Source: Paramecium pentaurelia (lineage: Eukaryota > Ciliophora > Oligohymenophorea > Peniculida > Parameciidae). From it: a DNA stretch of 64,000 nucleotides. The DNA is taken from positions 8,773 through 72,772 of the forward strand of contig CAJJDO010000021.1 of NCBI GenBank assembly GCA_905183005.1, in the 5' to 3' direction. The notes beneath the pieces were generated by a model, which saw only the letters and a list, made by a program, of their open reading frames with translations, was not told the origin of the DNA and ran no database searches. Of the stretch, positions 47,319 through 59,981 are shown piece by piece. Numbering within the stretch: the first letter of the stretch is position 1; each line of letters begins with the position of its first letter. The position numbers and the translations under genes are program-made.

Positions 47319-50042
47319 ATGAAAGAAATTTAGAATTTAAGAGCATCTTAAGAAGCTGATTTATAAAGGTAGGTATAATCTAGTAACTTAAATTAGAACA
47401 AGGAATATGTATAATGAAATGTGGAAGATGGCTGAAAAATTTTAAAAGAAACAATAATAATTTATATATCAATAGAAACTTGATAAAGATTAATTAAAAT
47501 CCTTTTAAGTTACTTAAACTTCAAAATAGTCTCATTATGAAATGAATAAAGAATTAGTTGTCCCTCATAATCCATTTGTGTTATTATCTTAAGCACAAGG
47601 ATTTTTAGATTCATAATATGATGCATATTATGAAACTAATTATCCAAAACTATTAGAAATTGTAGAAAAAGAAAGTTTGTATCCAAAAAGTCAAATCTAA
47701 ATAACTTTTGTAAGTTTCAAACCAGACATGCCTACTTTGGAACAATTTGAAAAAAGAAGATATGAAGGAACAGTTAATTAAATACCATTATCAATGTAAT
47801 TACTAATAGATTTTTATGATTTTCCTACCTATAAATCAAATACTCTTATATATGAAGATTGTCCAACCATAGAATAAATTAGAGTAATATTATATAATAT
47901 GATTTTAATTAGAGATAAGTTGGTTATGATTAGGAATTGAAATTAGCATATGAAGATTATTTCACAAATAAAACTTTTGGGAAAAAAGCTTGTTTTGTAT
48001 TTGAAGTAGAAAATGACTTAAAATTTGTATATTATCTTTTGTTTAAAAATGCATATATTAGAGTATTAGATGCTATAACAGGTGAAAATTATGGATATTG
48101 TTAAATACCATTAAATTCATTAATAAGAGAGGATAAAAGTGATGTATTTTCAATTTAAGAAGTTTAAGTATTAAGTTATGATTGGACTATTACATATGGA
48201 ATATTTACAATAACTATATAAAATATTGGAATCAGTTAAGATTCTAATGTTGCAACACTTACAAATTTTGATCAAAATGCATTTAGTTAAACTTTGAATA
48301 TTTAATCACTATTATCAGTTACACAAAATGTATATTTTAATTAGGTTATGGATAATAAATCAAAAATTTAAACATAATATGTTAATTTTTCAAAGATTAC
48401 TTCAGATTCAGCTGTCAGATCAGAAGATAGAATTAAGATTAGAATTTCATAACTTAAACCATAATCATAAATATCATAAGCAAGAAAGAAAATAACTTCA
48501 GATAAACCTAAAGATCTTACTGAATATGGACATTAAGCAGTTGTAAATTTGAAAATTAATGATGTTGATGAAAGGATGCGTGTAAATGAAAGAATTAAAT
48601 CTAAAAGATCAGATGTTCTTACTTATTTAAGTACAAAGGATGATTTTCTAAAATTATAAGCAGTAGAATTGAGTAGAAAATGGGATAGATATTAAATATT
48701 AAGTTCAGTATTACCATCTCATATGATACCAAATAATTTATATTTACCAGTAGGAGAGAAATGTATTTAATTTATTGAATATTAAAATGATACTGATGAA
48801 GATAAAATTATTACTGTAGAAATATCACCACCCATAATTACATATTTAGTAAATGGAGAAGAATTAGAATCAATATATGAAACAAAAGGGATTGCATTTC
48901 ATTCAAGAGTTGAAGTTGAATAAGATTCATTTAAATGTCATGCATAATAAAAATGTATAATTGCCATTATATTCTATACTTTAATTGAATTTACAACTGA
49001 AATAGAAGTTGCTGTCTATTTAAAATAAAAGTAATAACCAATTTGTGGTTCATTATATAAAGTTATACCTAAATCTTAAGTTATTGATATGAATTTTGAT
49101 TTTTATCGTCAACCTAATTCATAAATTGAATTATATTTACCTTAAGTCTTTTGTTTTTGTGAAATTAAATATAGAAAAACACCTATTATAATTTGTAATA
49201 GAGAAGAAGTTACTTTTGCAATCAATCCTGATGATATGAGAATTAAATTAGAATTGAAAACAGCTGATATTGGTAAATAAATAATACTTTTATTATTTTT
49301 CTATAGAGATAAACATTGTCATTATTTATTATTATCAATTTCTGTAAAAATTACAAGTTTAAGTCTTATTAAATTATCAACTATTATTGGTTAAGCAACA
49401 TCATGTTAAACTGAATTTAAATCTGATAAAAAAAGATAAATCTATTTTCACAGTTTGAATCAAGATAAAATATGGTTTGAATCTCCATTTGATAAACCTA
49501 TTTGGGTTGAATAGAATCAAATCACTATTATACCTTTTAAGGTATTTTAGATGACTTCAAATTCACATATTGTTAAAGTTAATGCTATGGATTCAACAAC
49601 CAATGAAATGGTATATTCTTGGCTCTTCCAAATAAGTTCTAATATGCCATAAATTAAAAGAGTTTTTACTTTTGATTGTTATTTTAGATAACCTCATCCT
49701 TTCAAAATTACATATGTTAATTCTACTGGAAAAGTATTAAATTTAAATATTGTCTCTTCTTCTTATTTATTAAAGGTTTTTTAATCTTAAGTCAAAATTA
49801 TGATTGGTGGAAAAGCTGAAATAGAGATTGCCTTTATGAAGGCTGAAGAATATCCCAGTTAAGATTTTAATGTAGTAGAAAAATAAAGAGAAATCCTATT
49901 ATTCATTTACGAAATTAAAAATAATATTTTTGAATGCTACTTATTTTAATTCAATTTATATGACAAAGAAAATGATAACATTTCTTTAGAAACTACTGAT
50001 TAGTATAGAAAAAGACCTTTTTCATTATAATCTAAAAAGTGA
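47319..50042 (+). CDS. NPHP4: nephrocystin-4 (NPHP4) homologue (888 aa)
   Basis: Introns 47369-47396 and 47884-47912 give 889 codons. The order of segments follows animal NPHP4. A C2-like region reads VYYLLFKNAYIRVLDAI then IPLNSLIRE and ILSYDW-like TITYGIFTITIQNIG. A coiled basic linker (VDERMRVNERIKSKRSDVL) follows. Ig-like domains come next (LYLPVGEKCIQFIEYQND; NREEVTFAINPDDMRIKLEL), and then a terminal domain (FKITYVNSTGKVLNLNIVSS; EILLFIYEIKNNIFECYLFQ). NPHP4 is a scaffold of the ciliary transition zone, working with NPHP1 and RPGRIP1L. The ciliate protein is shorter than the animal one (about 1,400 aa); most of the missing part is N-terminal. It ends 54 bp before the RBR gene on the same strand. 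Confidence 0.8.
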
Positions 50043-50096
50043 AATAAAAATGATTTATTATTATTACATTTATATAAATTTAAGTTTTATAAACTA

Positions 50097-52993
50097 ATGG
50101 AATTCAATTCAACAGGCATTGTTGTTTAACCTCATCCTACCATTAAAAAAGATATATGGAATCAATTCGTTTGTGAATTCCCTAGATGTTCAAATTAATA
50201 CAAATTACCTGAAAATCAAAAGGATAGATACAAATTCCTTTCAGCCTTGATGATTGCTAACATTTTTGACACATTGACAAGTTGGCAATAACTAAAAAAA
50301 CTCTATGATATTTATGAGTTCTTGGGAAGGATTGCAAATGACAAAGACTATCCTCCATTAATGTAAAAACATATTTTAAATTTAATGAAATCATTTAATA
50401 CACTAATAAGTAATTTACAACCTTTTGATTCTCGTAAAATTGAAAACAATTATTAACACTATTAAAAGATATAAATAGTTTAAGAGTACCTCCAAAAATA
50501 AAGAAAATACATATACTCCTTATTAGATCATGAATAAGGAATCAATACTCTTTTCAGATTATCAAGAGGAATAGCATTAAGTTTATATCTTAAACCTGAT
50601 TATGAAAAGATTACTCCAGTATCAAGATTTATAACATCATTGACTAGAGAAGAGATTATAAAGAAATTAAGTAGTGATGATTTAGAAATTAATCAAAAGA
50701 ATCATTTTATTTTAGAAGATTATGAAATCGTAGCCATATCACATCTCCTTAGTTGTCCTATACATTTTTTTATAAATTATTTTGAACCAAAATGTAATTA
50801 TCTCATAAAAAGAAGAATTCATTAATAATAAAGTGAAGAAAAAACTATAGCTTTTTTATTAGATATATAATAAACTAATTTTTAAGTCAGAATACTATCA
50901 TCTACTCAAGATATTATATATATACAAAATATTATTAATTAAAGAAAATATTTATTTCAAACTAATTAACCAAAAGCTATTGTAGAATATTTATAATAAA
51001 TTATTGAAAGTATATTAAATTAAGCTACACATGATTTTTCTAATCTTAATAAATTTTGGATTGTAAAAATGCTATAAATAATTAAATTAGGAGAAGCTTA
51101 AACATTAATTGCTAATAGATAAGCAATTAAAATTAGTGAATTATTTTCAAGAGAAAGTTATAATTTATTTTAACTTTTAAATTTAGATCCAAAAATGCAT
51201 TAAGAATTTTTAATTAATTCTGAATAAAATCTTAAATAAACAGAAGAACTTATAGAAAATATAATTATATCCTAAGTAACTATGATTAGAGATTAAATAA
51301 CAGAAATAGTTAATACGTAAAAGAGACCTTAATCTATCTCTCAAAATCAAATAGTCTCAGGAGATAAAGTTTCAGTTCCAAGATATTTAGTTAATAATTC
51401 TTTGTTTTAATAATAAAATAATTAAACTCCAAATTATTTTTAATAATAAAAAAAATTAAATCTAGCTGGCAGATTAATAGCAAAAGATTTAGATAATGAT
51501 TTACCTGAAAATTCAGATTCAAGTGAAAGAGATTTGAGAGATCGTAATATTTAAGCTAGTTCTATATAAAATTTACCTGTAACATGCAAAGAATATGATA
51601 CTGAAGATGAAATTGAATTTAAGAGAGCTGATGATCTATAATAATCAGCAAATAAACAAATCTAAAAATATGATTATAATCCTTCTGATGAACATGCTTT
51701 AGTTAGACCACCAAAATATTAAACTTAAGAAAATAAATAAAAAAATGATGTTATTTCTTAAAAAGTTTCTGCAAGTTCATATAAATAAATTCAATCTGAA
51801 AAGAAAAGACAAAAAAGTGTAGAAAATACAGATTTTGAAGCTAGTTTAAATTTATAAAATGACTATCTTGTTTCTAGTTAGAATAGAGCATCTATAATGA
51901 GAGCTCAATCTGATTTAAATGTATTAAAACAATCAGCAAAACAAAGAGATAGTTTAGATTTTGAACCAAAAAAATAGATTATAAATTAAGTTAATAAAAT
52001 GAGTAGTTCTTAAATCATGAGATCAAGTGTTAAATATGAATAAAAATAGATAATTAATGAATTATATTAAAGTCATATTTCTGAAGTTATGAATGAATCC
52101 AAAAGTGAAATTAGTATGATTTAAAAATGGTTTTGTCCAATTTGTTTCACAGAAACCTATTAATTAGATTAAATTAGAAATCTTCATGATGATCATTAGG
52201 TTTGTAAGTCTTGTTTGGAAGATTGGATCAAAGTAATATTTTTATTAAATTTTAGGTTAAATTTAATTCAGGATAATGGAATTTTAAATTTTTTAAATGT
52301 CCTATATAACTTATTGAAGGGGAAACTATGAAACCTTGTGAACATATTATTGAATAATAGGAAATTAAAAATGCCTTGACTCCTGATGAATTTAGTAAAT
52401 TAACTGAAAGGGCTATGAAACATGGTATTATTGACATTATATGTCCAAATCAATCTTGTTAAGCAAGTATTAAAGGTATGCCTCCTTAAAATTAAAATGG
52501 ATTTCTATGTCCATAATGTTTTCATAAGATTTGTTGGGTTTGCAAGTAAATTTATATTTCATTAATTAAAAATTTAGAAATTCAGATCATGGTGATTCAA
52601 AATGTCCATAAAGATTAGATGAAATAAAAGTAGCTTTATAAGATGAGAGAGTAAGTTGTTGTCCTGGATGTTTAGAAATTTATATGAAAAATGATGGTTG
52701 TGAACATGTTTCATGTACTAATTGTTTAATAGAATTTTGTTTTGCTTGTAGTGCTCATAGACCTCCAATTATTGCACATGGTATTTATAATTAAATTTAA
52801 ATAAGGGGCTCATTTTCATAGGGTTGGTTGTTAATATAGAGTTCCATGGTGGAAAGATTAATATAAAAAAATAGAAAATTTGGATGAAGAATATTTACCT
52901 GATGAATGTGAATATTGTAAACGAAATTAAAAACCATGTCCTCGTCCTATGTCTTTGGCTGATTTTAAGAATTTAGCTCATTTAAACTTTTGA
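50097..52993 (+). CDS. RBR-type E3 ubiquitin ligase with long N-terminal region (938 aa)
   Basis: Introns 52233-52255, 52546-52577 and 52781-52805 (AAG end) give 939 codons. The C-terminal 260 residues are a full RBR module. RING1 has WFCPICFTETY...CKSCLEDW...FFKCP. The IBR has IICPNQSCQASIKG...FLCPQCFHKICWVCK. RING2 has CCPGCLEIYMKNDGCEHVSC...CFACSAHR, with the catalytic-type Cys in the GCEHVSC segment. RBR ligases take ubiquitin on that Cys before passing it to substrate, like parkin and HOIP. The first 320 residues are helical (LMIANIFDTLTSWQQL; FRLSRGIALSLYLK) with a short C-x4-C (CEFPRC). Residues 330-680 are Gln/Asn-rich. No ubiquitin-like domain is seen. Substrate unknown. Confidence 0.9.
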
Positions 52994-53079
52994 AATATTT
53001 AAAAGTTATCAATCAGTACTAATTTTCAGATTCATATATATTATAAAAATATTAATTTGGAATAAATTTTATATTATAA

Positions 53080-53700
53080 TCATTAGTATATTTTCAATAC
53101 AGAAGTTATGGGATTTCTACAAAGCAAACAATCATTCTTAATTAAACCTTTACAATCTTCACAATAAATATAATGCCCACATGGTATAGCAACATATTCT
53201 CTATCCTTTTCAAAACATATTTAACATTTCTTATCATCCTTCATTGACTTTGTTAAATTTGTTTATTAAGTTATCTTCATTTCTATTTTCCATTATAATT
53301 ATTTTATTTCTTTATTTTAAGGTAGCTCCTATAATTCTTCTTGCAATGTAAATAATTTATCAAGGTTTTTCTCTATAGCTTATAAATTCTTATCTGATGG
53401 TTAAAGCACTTTAATATTATCTATTATGGCATTTTTAGTTGACAAAAGTAACTTAGTTGATATTTCTGATTATGTTTGTGATATTTAAACCTATTAAGTC
53501 TTGTCATCCATTTAGGATAAAACATTCATTATTCTTTTCTTATACTAATCCAATTTGATACTCTATTCAGATTTAATAGTTTAATTAGAAAATGTTTTAC
53601 TTATATCTTTTTTAAGTCTATCAATACTTGTATGAGGAAGCTAAGTATGATTATTTTATTTCATATATAATAAATAAATATATTGTATTTTATTATCCAT
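53080..53700 (-). CDS. RING-finger protein (206 aa)
   Basis: Intron-free 207-codon frame. The first 140 residues are helical/coiled-coil (IDRLKKDISKTFSNQTI; EKNLDKLFTLQEELQEL). The C-terminus is a C3HC4 RING: CQICFEKDREYVAIPCGHYI then YCEDCKGLI and CLLCRNP, spaced C-x2-C...C-x-H-x3-C-x2-C...C-x2-C as in IAP- and MGRN-type RINGs. This fold recruits E2 enzymes, so ubiquitin ligase activity is likely. Tail-to-tail with the RBR ligase (86 bp), a chance pairing of two E3 genes as far as can be told. Confidence 0.85.
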
Positions 53701-53770
53701 CTAATCTAAAAATGAGATTCTACTTTTGGATAATTTAAAATATATATATATATAAATCATAAACTCAAAC

Positions 53771-54489
53771 TCATTGATTTTCATCTTTAAAACATTTCTG
53801 CTTTAGTTGTTCTAATTCATATTTTAATCTTTGATTTTCTTCAATCAATTATTGGGATTTTAAATTCCAATTCTATTATAAATTTGAAATAAAACCTTTG
53901 ATAAATCATCTAATTATGCAAAGGATTAAATAGAAATTATATTGATTTATTTCAATAAATCCTATCTAATTAAATCTTATTCATCTAATTTTTAGATGTT
54001 AATTTAGGAATGTTATTTATTCTCTTCAATTTATTACATCAAATTCTACCTTATATATTGATTTACATTTAATTTTTAAGTATTTTATTCACTCTTTTTT
54101 TTAGAGTCTTATTATGCAGAATACATTTCATAAGTTGGGAGTGTAATCAACAATGCATAGATAAGAATTTCGTAAAAGAATTCTACTCCCTTACAAACTT
54201 ATTAATTTAGATTACTTTTTCTAATGCAACTTCATCATTCATAGGCTTAAAGAAAAAATCACTACTTTTTTTATCAATACCCATAAATTTGCTATCTATT
54301 TTTTACTATATTTCAGAATTTCATTACGTCCCATTTATGTTAAAAGTTTCCTAAACGAACATAAAATCTCTTGACCCAATTTGTATGTCCGGATTAAGCT
54401 TTCTTTAAATGTGCAGCTTTTGTTCTTGCTATCACTGGCCTAGCAAAGACCCTGACAATCAATGAGAAAACTTTGAATAAGGGCAACAT
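53771..54489 (-). CDS. OPA3: OPA3-like mitochondrial protein with C-terminal coiled coil (215 aa)
   Basis: Introns 54306-54327, 54190-54215 (AAG end) and 53873-53895 give 216 codons. The N-terminal two thirds match OPA3: MLPLFKVFSLIVRVFARPVI, then THLKKA-like AAHLKKAQSGHTNWVKRFYV, the P-M-N-D-E-V-A segment (FFKPMNDEVALEKGVEFFYE) and a hydrophobic helix EILIYALLITLPTYEMY. OPA3 is a small membrane protein of mitochondria linked to their shape and lipid handling in animals. The remaining 80 residues form a Gln/Glu-rich coiled coil ending QLIEENQRLKYELEQLKQK, common in OPA3 relatives of protists and fungi. Its first 31 nt overlap the upstream gene's end, so one boundary may be off. Confidence 0.8.
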
Positions 54490-55151
54490 TATTATTAACT
54501 ATAATAATATAGATAAATAAAATAATAATCAATTAACATGGTTAAATAGTTTTGTTCGAAAAGCTATAAAGAATAATAATTATTCATACTTTTTGAAGGT
54601 GGAGGAGAATTACTATAGACAATTTATCTTTCATTTGAAAGCAACCTGGATCGTTCCATTGTACTAACTGTAAATGAAGATTAATTATCATGAGGTTAAT
54701 CACCTATTATATAACCATATTCTCGAATAAAGTTAAAGAATTTCTAATCTAAAGGCTTTATAAGTTTAATTTAGATGATGTCACTTTTATTTCTAGGACT
54801 TCTCTCTTGTTCCTAGAAAGTTGTTGAGTTTATTTTAGAAAAAGATTAATCTGACTCTAAACCTGAAAACAATCTTTTTTAAAGAGAAAGATCCTATTTA
54901 GATTGCTAAGAAGATGATCTTTAATCTAAATTAGACTTAGTCGCATTTTGAAACACTTTAATTTAAATTCCCTATTCTCCATCTTCTATTTACATTCCTC
55001 TTGTATTTCTTTGTTAAAGATTGTAAATTTATTAAACTTATTAAATATTCTTATTTCCATGATTAGTTGGATTCTTTATAGGTTTAATATCATATTCTTA
55101 TAAGGTTTTTTATTGCATTTTGTTAGATGCTGCAAATCTCTGTTAGTGCAT
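54459..55151 (-). CDS. disordered hypothetical protein (230 aa)
   Basis: A 231-codon TGA-free frame starts MHQQRFAASNKMQQKTLQEY. It is Ser/Gln/Asn-rich, with an acidic-basic pattern (FSGLESDQSFSKINSTTFQE) and one short ordered piece (LDQKFFNFIREYGYIIGD). No domain recognised. The last 31 nt overlap the OPA3 start on the same strand, unusual even for Paramecium. The real stop may be earlier or OPA3 may start later. It is divergent from the FAD enzyme across a 237-bp promoter region. Confidence 0.55.
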
Positions 55152-55388
55152 TATTTTATTTATCTGAAAATAATATATTAAAAATTTAAAGTATTGTTAA
55201 TCATGTAAATTTACTTTAAATTTACTGAAATTTTATAATTGACTTAATCATTTATATGAACAAGCATGTTCTTCTTTAATTGAATTATTTATATTTAATA
55301 TTTAGAAATAGAATCTCATGATATCTACTATAATAAGAAAAATAATTTCATTTTTTTATCACACTTAAATAAATAAATTTAATCTGAG

Positions 55389-57065
55389 ATGATTCGTAAT
55401 ATTTTGAAATTTGGATTCTCAACATCAACGTTAAATGAGGAACCAAAAAGTAAATTTAGCTTTTTCAAACTAATCGTTGGATCTGCTATTGGAGTTTATG
55501 GTTTTGATTAAGTAAGAAAATATCGTGAATATTTAACAAATACTTTCCTTACAAAAGAATAAATCAATGAATTAGTGTTAAGAAATATGACTAAATTCAA
55601 AGAATAACAATTAATAGCTCATCCAATTAATAATATTAATAATATCAAGAATAAAGAAAAAGTAGTTGTAATTGGAGGCGGTAATTATGAAATTTTACAT
55701 TTAGGAATAATTGGAATCTCATAAGCATTAAAATTATTAAGAATGGGATATAATGTAACTGTTATAGAATAAGCTAATACTGTTGCATCGGAATGTAGTG
55801 CTTTTAATGGAAATGTTTTTAATCCAATGTACTTTTTACCATTAGTCACAAGAGTAATTAAAAATAAATTAAAACTAGGATAATTTAATCTATATGATAA
55901 AAAACATATTTGAAAAACCAGAGTTGACTACTGTTAGATTTAATATTAATGCTTTCTTAGAAACTAATTTTATTTAATGGGGAATTAATAGTTTATTATT
56001 GAGTATGACAGAGTATTAAAAATAAAATATAAAATTAGCTATGCTTAAATAGAAAATTCAAGAAAATAATTAAGAATTGGATCCTTAACTTTGTAAGATA
56101 TTGAAAAGTTAAGACCTTCAGGATTATTTAAGGGACATTTAATTGCAAAAGGATAATTGGGATTTTTTGCTTCCGATTAAAAAGTTGAGTCATATAGAGA
56201 TAGATTAGTATTATTAGGAATCCCTCATATTAAAGTTGATTCTTTTGAATAAATTGAATAATTTACAAAATCAGATTTAAAAACTGAATCAAATTTGAAA
56301 CTCTTCAATAGATTTAAAAAAGCATTAATATTAATTACTGAATCTAATTTGGAAACTAGAGAATTAACACAAACCATGTTAAAGTATTGTTAAGAGAACT
56401 TTCCAAATCAATTTGCTATTGCATTTTCAACTTCTGCTTAAAATTTTGTATTAGATGCAGATAAAAATGTAAAAGGAATTCAAACTAATAAAGGGTATAT
56501 ATATATATTTAGTATATATTTTAGAATTGTTTTAGGAGATAGTTTTGTTATATGTTTAGCACATAAAAGTAAATAGTTAGCACATAAATTAAAATTAAAT
56601 CTTCCAATAGTACCAGCTAAAGGTTGGGCTATGGGAAGAACTGCTCCATAAAATTTCAATTAAACTTTAGTTAAAGAATTTACTTTAAATACTCCAAATT
56701 ATTTTGCTACAAATCTTAATGGACATTTAAGATTAGCAGGATGTGCTGAGGTTTGCAATGATACTCCATCAACTGATGCAAGTAGTGAATGGGGAGCTAT
56801 TTAAATATTAAATAGGTTCAATGAACAAAATGGATTTGACTTTAAAATGAGTGATTTTACAGTTAGAAGTTGTTTTAGACCATTAACACCAGATGATGTT
56901 GCAATAATTAGTGAAGTGCCTGGATTCAAAAATGTATTTATAAATGCAGGTCATGGATCAAGAGGTATGAGTTATTGTTTCGGAGCAGCTGATATAATGA
57001 GTTAAGTTATGGAAGGATCTAAGGAATTTGAAGATTACAGTGTAAAGAGGTATTATTTTATATGA
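55389..57065 (+). CDS. FAD-dependent amino-acid-oxidase/dehydrogenase-type enzyme (DAO family, 523 aa)
   Basis: Introns 55681-55704, 55854-55878, 56013-56038 and 56495-56524 give 524 codons; the third removes an apparent frameshift. After a possible membrane anchor (FFKLIVGSAIGVYGF) comes the dinucleotide fold VVVIGGGIIGISQALKLLRM and YNVTVIEQ, with SECSAFNGN after it. A substrate-lobe stretch EKLRPSGLFKGHLIAKGQLG follows, and the family's end is NAGHGSRGMSYCFGAADIM, which closes over the flavin. This arrangement is closest to DadA-type D-amino-acid dehydrogenases, which oxidise D-amino acids to keto acids. Substrate not proven; sarcosine- or glycine-oxidase relatives are alternatives. The C-terminal few residues may change if a further intron exists near 57,053. 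Confidence 0.85.
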
Positions 57066-57100
57066 TTTAATAATATATTAATAAATATTCGTTAAATTTA

Positions 57101-57587
57101 ATGCAAAAAAAAAAAGGACATTCTAAGAATCTTTCAAAATAAGCTATTGATTTAATTAATTACTATAATAACTTAAGGACATCAATAACTAATGAATTTG
57201 CCATGATGAATTTGAATAAAAAAACCTCATTATATATAGCTGATCAACGTAATTCATTTAATAATACTAATAGCAATTGCTGAAGAAGATGTTGAGGATT
57301 CTCCAATTAGACTAAAAAGAAATTGTTCTAAGACAGAACATATTAATATCAATATATATACATAAACATATGATTTAGATGAAGAATTACAATAAGATGT
57401 AAAATAGTTAAAATAAACTTTGAATTAAAGTACAAATTATCTAATACAATTAGGAATAACTTAATTAAATAGCATAATAAATCAATCAGAAAAAATGAAA
57501 AGTCAGAAAAATTAAAATAATAAAGAAAATTAATGTTAAAATAATCAAAATTTTTTCAATAAGATATCCATCAAAAAAAGAGTTTGA
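57101..57587 (+). CDS. small coiled-coil protein, possibly SNARE-related (153 aa)
   Basis: One intron (57249-57273) gives 154 codons from MQKKKGHSKNLSKQAI. The middle is an amphipathic helix (DLDEELQQDVKQLKQTLNQ; LIQLGITQLNSIINQSEKM) recalling a Qc/Bet1-type SNARE motif. A hydrophobic helix that would anchor such a protein appears only in another frame downstream (about 57,715-57,770, LVLLIFVILSFWLMPI). Either an intron was missed, giving a longer membrane-anchored SNARE, or the gene is frame-broken. Starts 35 bp after the FAD enzyme's stop. Confidence 0.45.
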
Positions 57588-58511
57588 AAAAAAAGAAATA
57601 TGTTTCAATTGTTAATTATTTAGTAGTCATTTTATAATTAAATATAACTTCTCAATCACTTATTTTATTATAATAATAAATTATAAGGAACTAAATTATT
57701 ATTATAAAAATAATTAGTTCTATTAATTTTTGTAATATTATCTTTTTGGCTAATGCCAATTTCATAAAGTCTTAAGTTAATAAAAAGATTTAATTATGAA
57801 AATTTTCAATTATAATTCTCAAAATTCATGCAATCTTTCTGAAAATAATATCAATATTATTAAAAATACATAAAAAGCAATATTCTATTTACAGGTTATT
57901 CAATTTCTTATAGATTATATATATAGTTTCATTCAACCTTCTTAGTCTAAAATAATAATTCCTATCAATAAAAATTGTATCACTTAATTTTAATTCTAAA
58001 TAGTATCTCTAGATTTAAAAATTCAATATTATTGCCAAATTTCAGCATCAATTTGATCATTCTTTAAAGTAATCATCTTCCTTATATTAGTTCATTTCCG
58101 ATTAGCAAAATTTTTAAGTGAACTCAACTTTAATTACATTATTTGTTAATGTGCTTTATATACTAAATAGTCTATTTTTTTTTAGTTATAATTTAATTCA
58201 AATCATATATAATTTCGACTATCAAATTTGACATAGTCTTTCTATTCAATATTATCCTTAAAAAGGATATTAGTATATTAAATCAGGATAAGAAAAATTT
58301 TATTTAAAAATATAAAATAATTTAACTTAATTAATCACATAATTATTCTTGCTAAAATGAGATTTATAAATGATAAAACTAGACAATTATTATTTCATTT
58401 AATTTTTTTAATTTGATGAAACTATATATAATAACTCATTATTATCTCTTGATAAATTTAGTTTCTTAACTTTGAATTGCTTTATATCAAAACATTCAGT
58501 TTTTAATTATA
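57588..58511. other. intergenic, 0.9 kb, with a possible missed exon
   Basis: Contains the hydrophobic stretch near 57,715-57,770 that might complete the preceding SNARE-like gene. The remainder (about 57,850-58,511) shows no coding signal. Confidence 0.4.
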
Positions 58512-59981
58512 ATGAAATTTTTTAATGATCTCAAATGGAAGTTTGATGAAAAAGGGTTAGAAGAGAAATATTAGATAGATAAAGCAAATGAAATCAAAAA
58601 GCCAGTCTTTTAATTTATACTTTTGCTTTCTTTCTGTTCCAATGTTACAGTATTAGCACTACACTTTTTTTTTACACCTATAGAAACTTGGTATATAAAT
58701 GCTATATTAACTGCCCTTACAATAATTTAAGTTATAATTATACTTATATTTAAACAGCTTCAATATATATAAATTGGATTAACATTTAGCAGTATTACTA
58801 TAGGAATTTTATAACTTAATGTTGACCCTTTAAATACTACTTAGAGTGAATTTTATGTATATGGCTGTATATTTATGTAATTTCAAGCAGTGTTATTTAT
58901 GATTTCCAATTTAAATCATGCTTTTTTTTAAGTAATTTGTAGCTTGGCTATAAGAACATCAATTACTTCAATATATTCAAATAGACCAGATTATTTATCT
59001 ATATTTGTAGGTGCTTTTGGATGTATATTAATTCTAATAGCAATATATGTAAATGATAAAAATTCTAGAAGATATTTTATATAAAATTTGAAAGAGAACA
59101 ATCTAAGAAGATTAGGAAAATTTTTATTAAGCAAACCATATATTAAAATATAATTTATTGAAGATTAATAGATTTTTTAATTGCTAAGTTAAAGTAGAAT
59201 TAACAAGTTTCCAGGATATAATTCAGAATTATGTTATGGTTGTAATTCAAGAAATATTTTAAGAAATTACAAATCTGATATTGGAAGATTAGAATAGATT
59301 TTATTAAATTAGCCATAATTAATTAAATTTGGCAGTGTTTTAATAGTAAAGTGTGAAAAAGTTAGATTTATAATAAAAGTTTGTGCTATAGATCCATAAT
59401 AGCGCTAGTATTTAATTATTTTTTAAGAATATATATAGACAATTGTAAAGGTTTTAGAATAAGAAAAAGAATAAATAAAATTAAAAGATTTCTTAAAATA
59501 AAATCAAGGGTTTTATCATTAAAAAGTATTTAATTTAGGGGCATTTAGTGTATTATTTTTAAATAAATAAGTTCTTAAGAGAATCGAGTTCAAATAACTA
59601 TTATAAAAAATTATAAGAATATATTAAAGTAAATTTTTCCCAAATATTGAAATCGAAATATAAGTTAAAGATACTTAACTATATATTTGTTAATATTTAC
59701 ATTAATTAAGAATCTTCTTAATTTAAATCGTTGAAATTATATCAGAAATCACTTTAAAAGATAAAGAGAAAGTTCTCATTTATATTAATCAAAATCTCAA
59801 TAATATTGAAATGAAGTTAGAAGGATTGAATTAATAACTATTTGAATAATAATACAATTAAAATTATTTTATAAGAAAGATTTAAAGTGTATTATTGGAT
59901 GATTGCTAATTTAATGAAAATGATTCAACATTTTTATTCATAAATTATCCATTGGGGACATTCTATTAAAAAAATAAGTGA
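58512..59981 (+). CDS. histidine-kinase-like membrane sensor lacking catalytic motifs (489 aa)
   Basis: Intron-free 490-codon frame. After a basic start, about six membrane helices follow (FQFILLLSFCSNVTVLALH; ILTALTIIQVIIILIF; FVGAFGCILILIAIYV). A cytosolic linker FIEDQQIFQLLSQSRINKF and a PAS-like piece with CYGCNSRNILRN come next, then GSVLIVKCEKVRFIIKV. The region where sensor kinases carry the phospho-His helix has no F-x-H-E. The N-box-like helix HQLRIFLIQIVEIISEI is present, but the glycine boxes that hold ATP are gone. The layout matches ciliate membrane histidine-kinase families, so this looks like a pseudo-kinase receptor. The gene at 30095-31602 is a related, frame-broken copy. Ligand unknown. 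Confidence 0.55.

Noticed and set aside
56088..56094. apparent frameshift in the FAD enzyme
   Set aside because: An in-phase 26-nt intron at 56013-56038 explains it.
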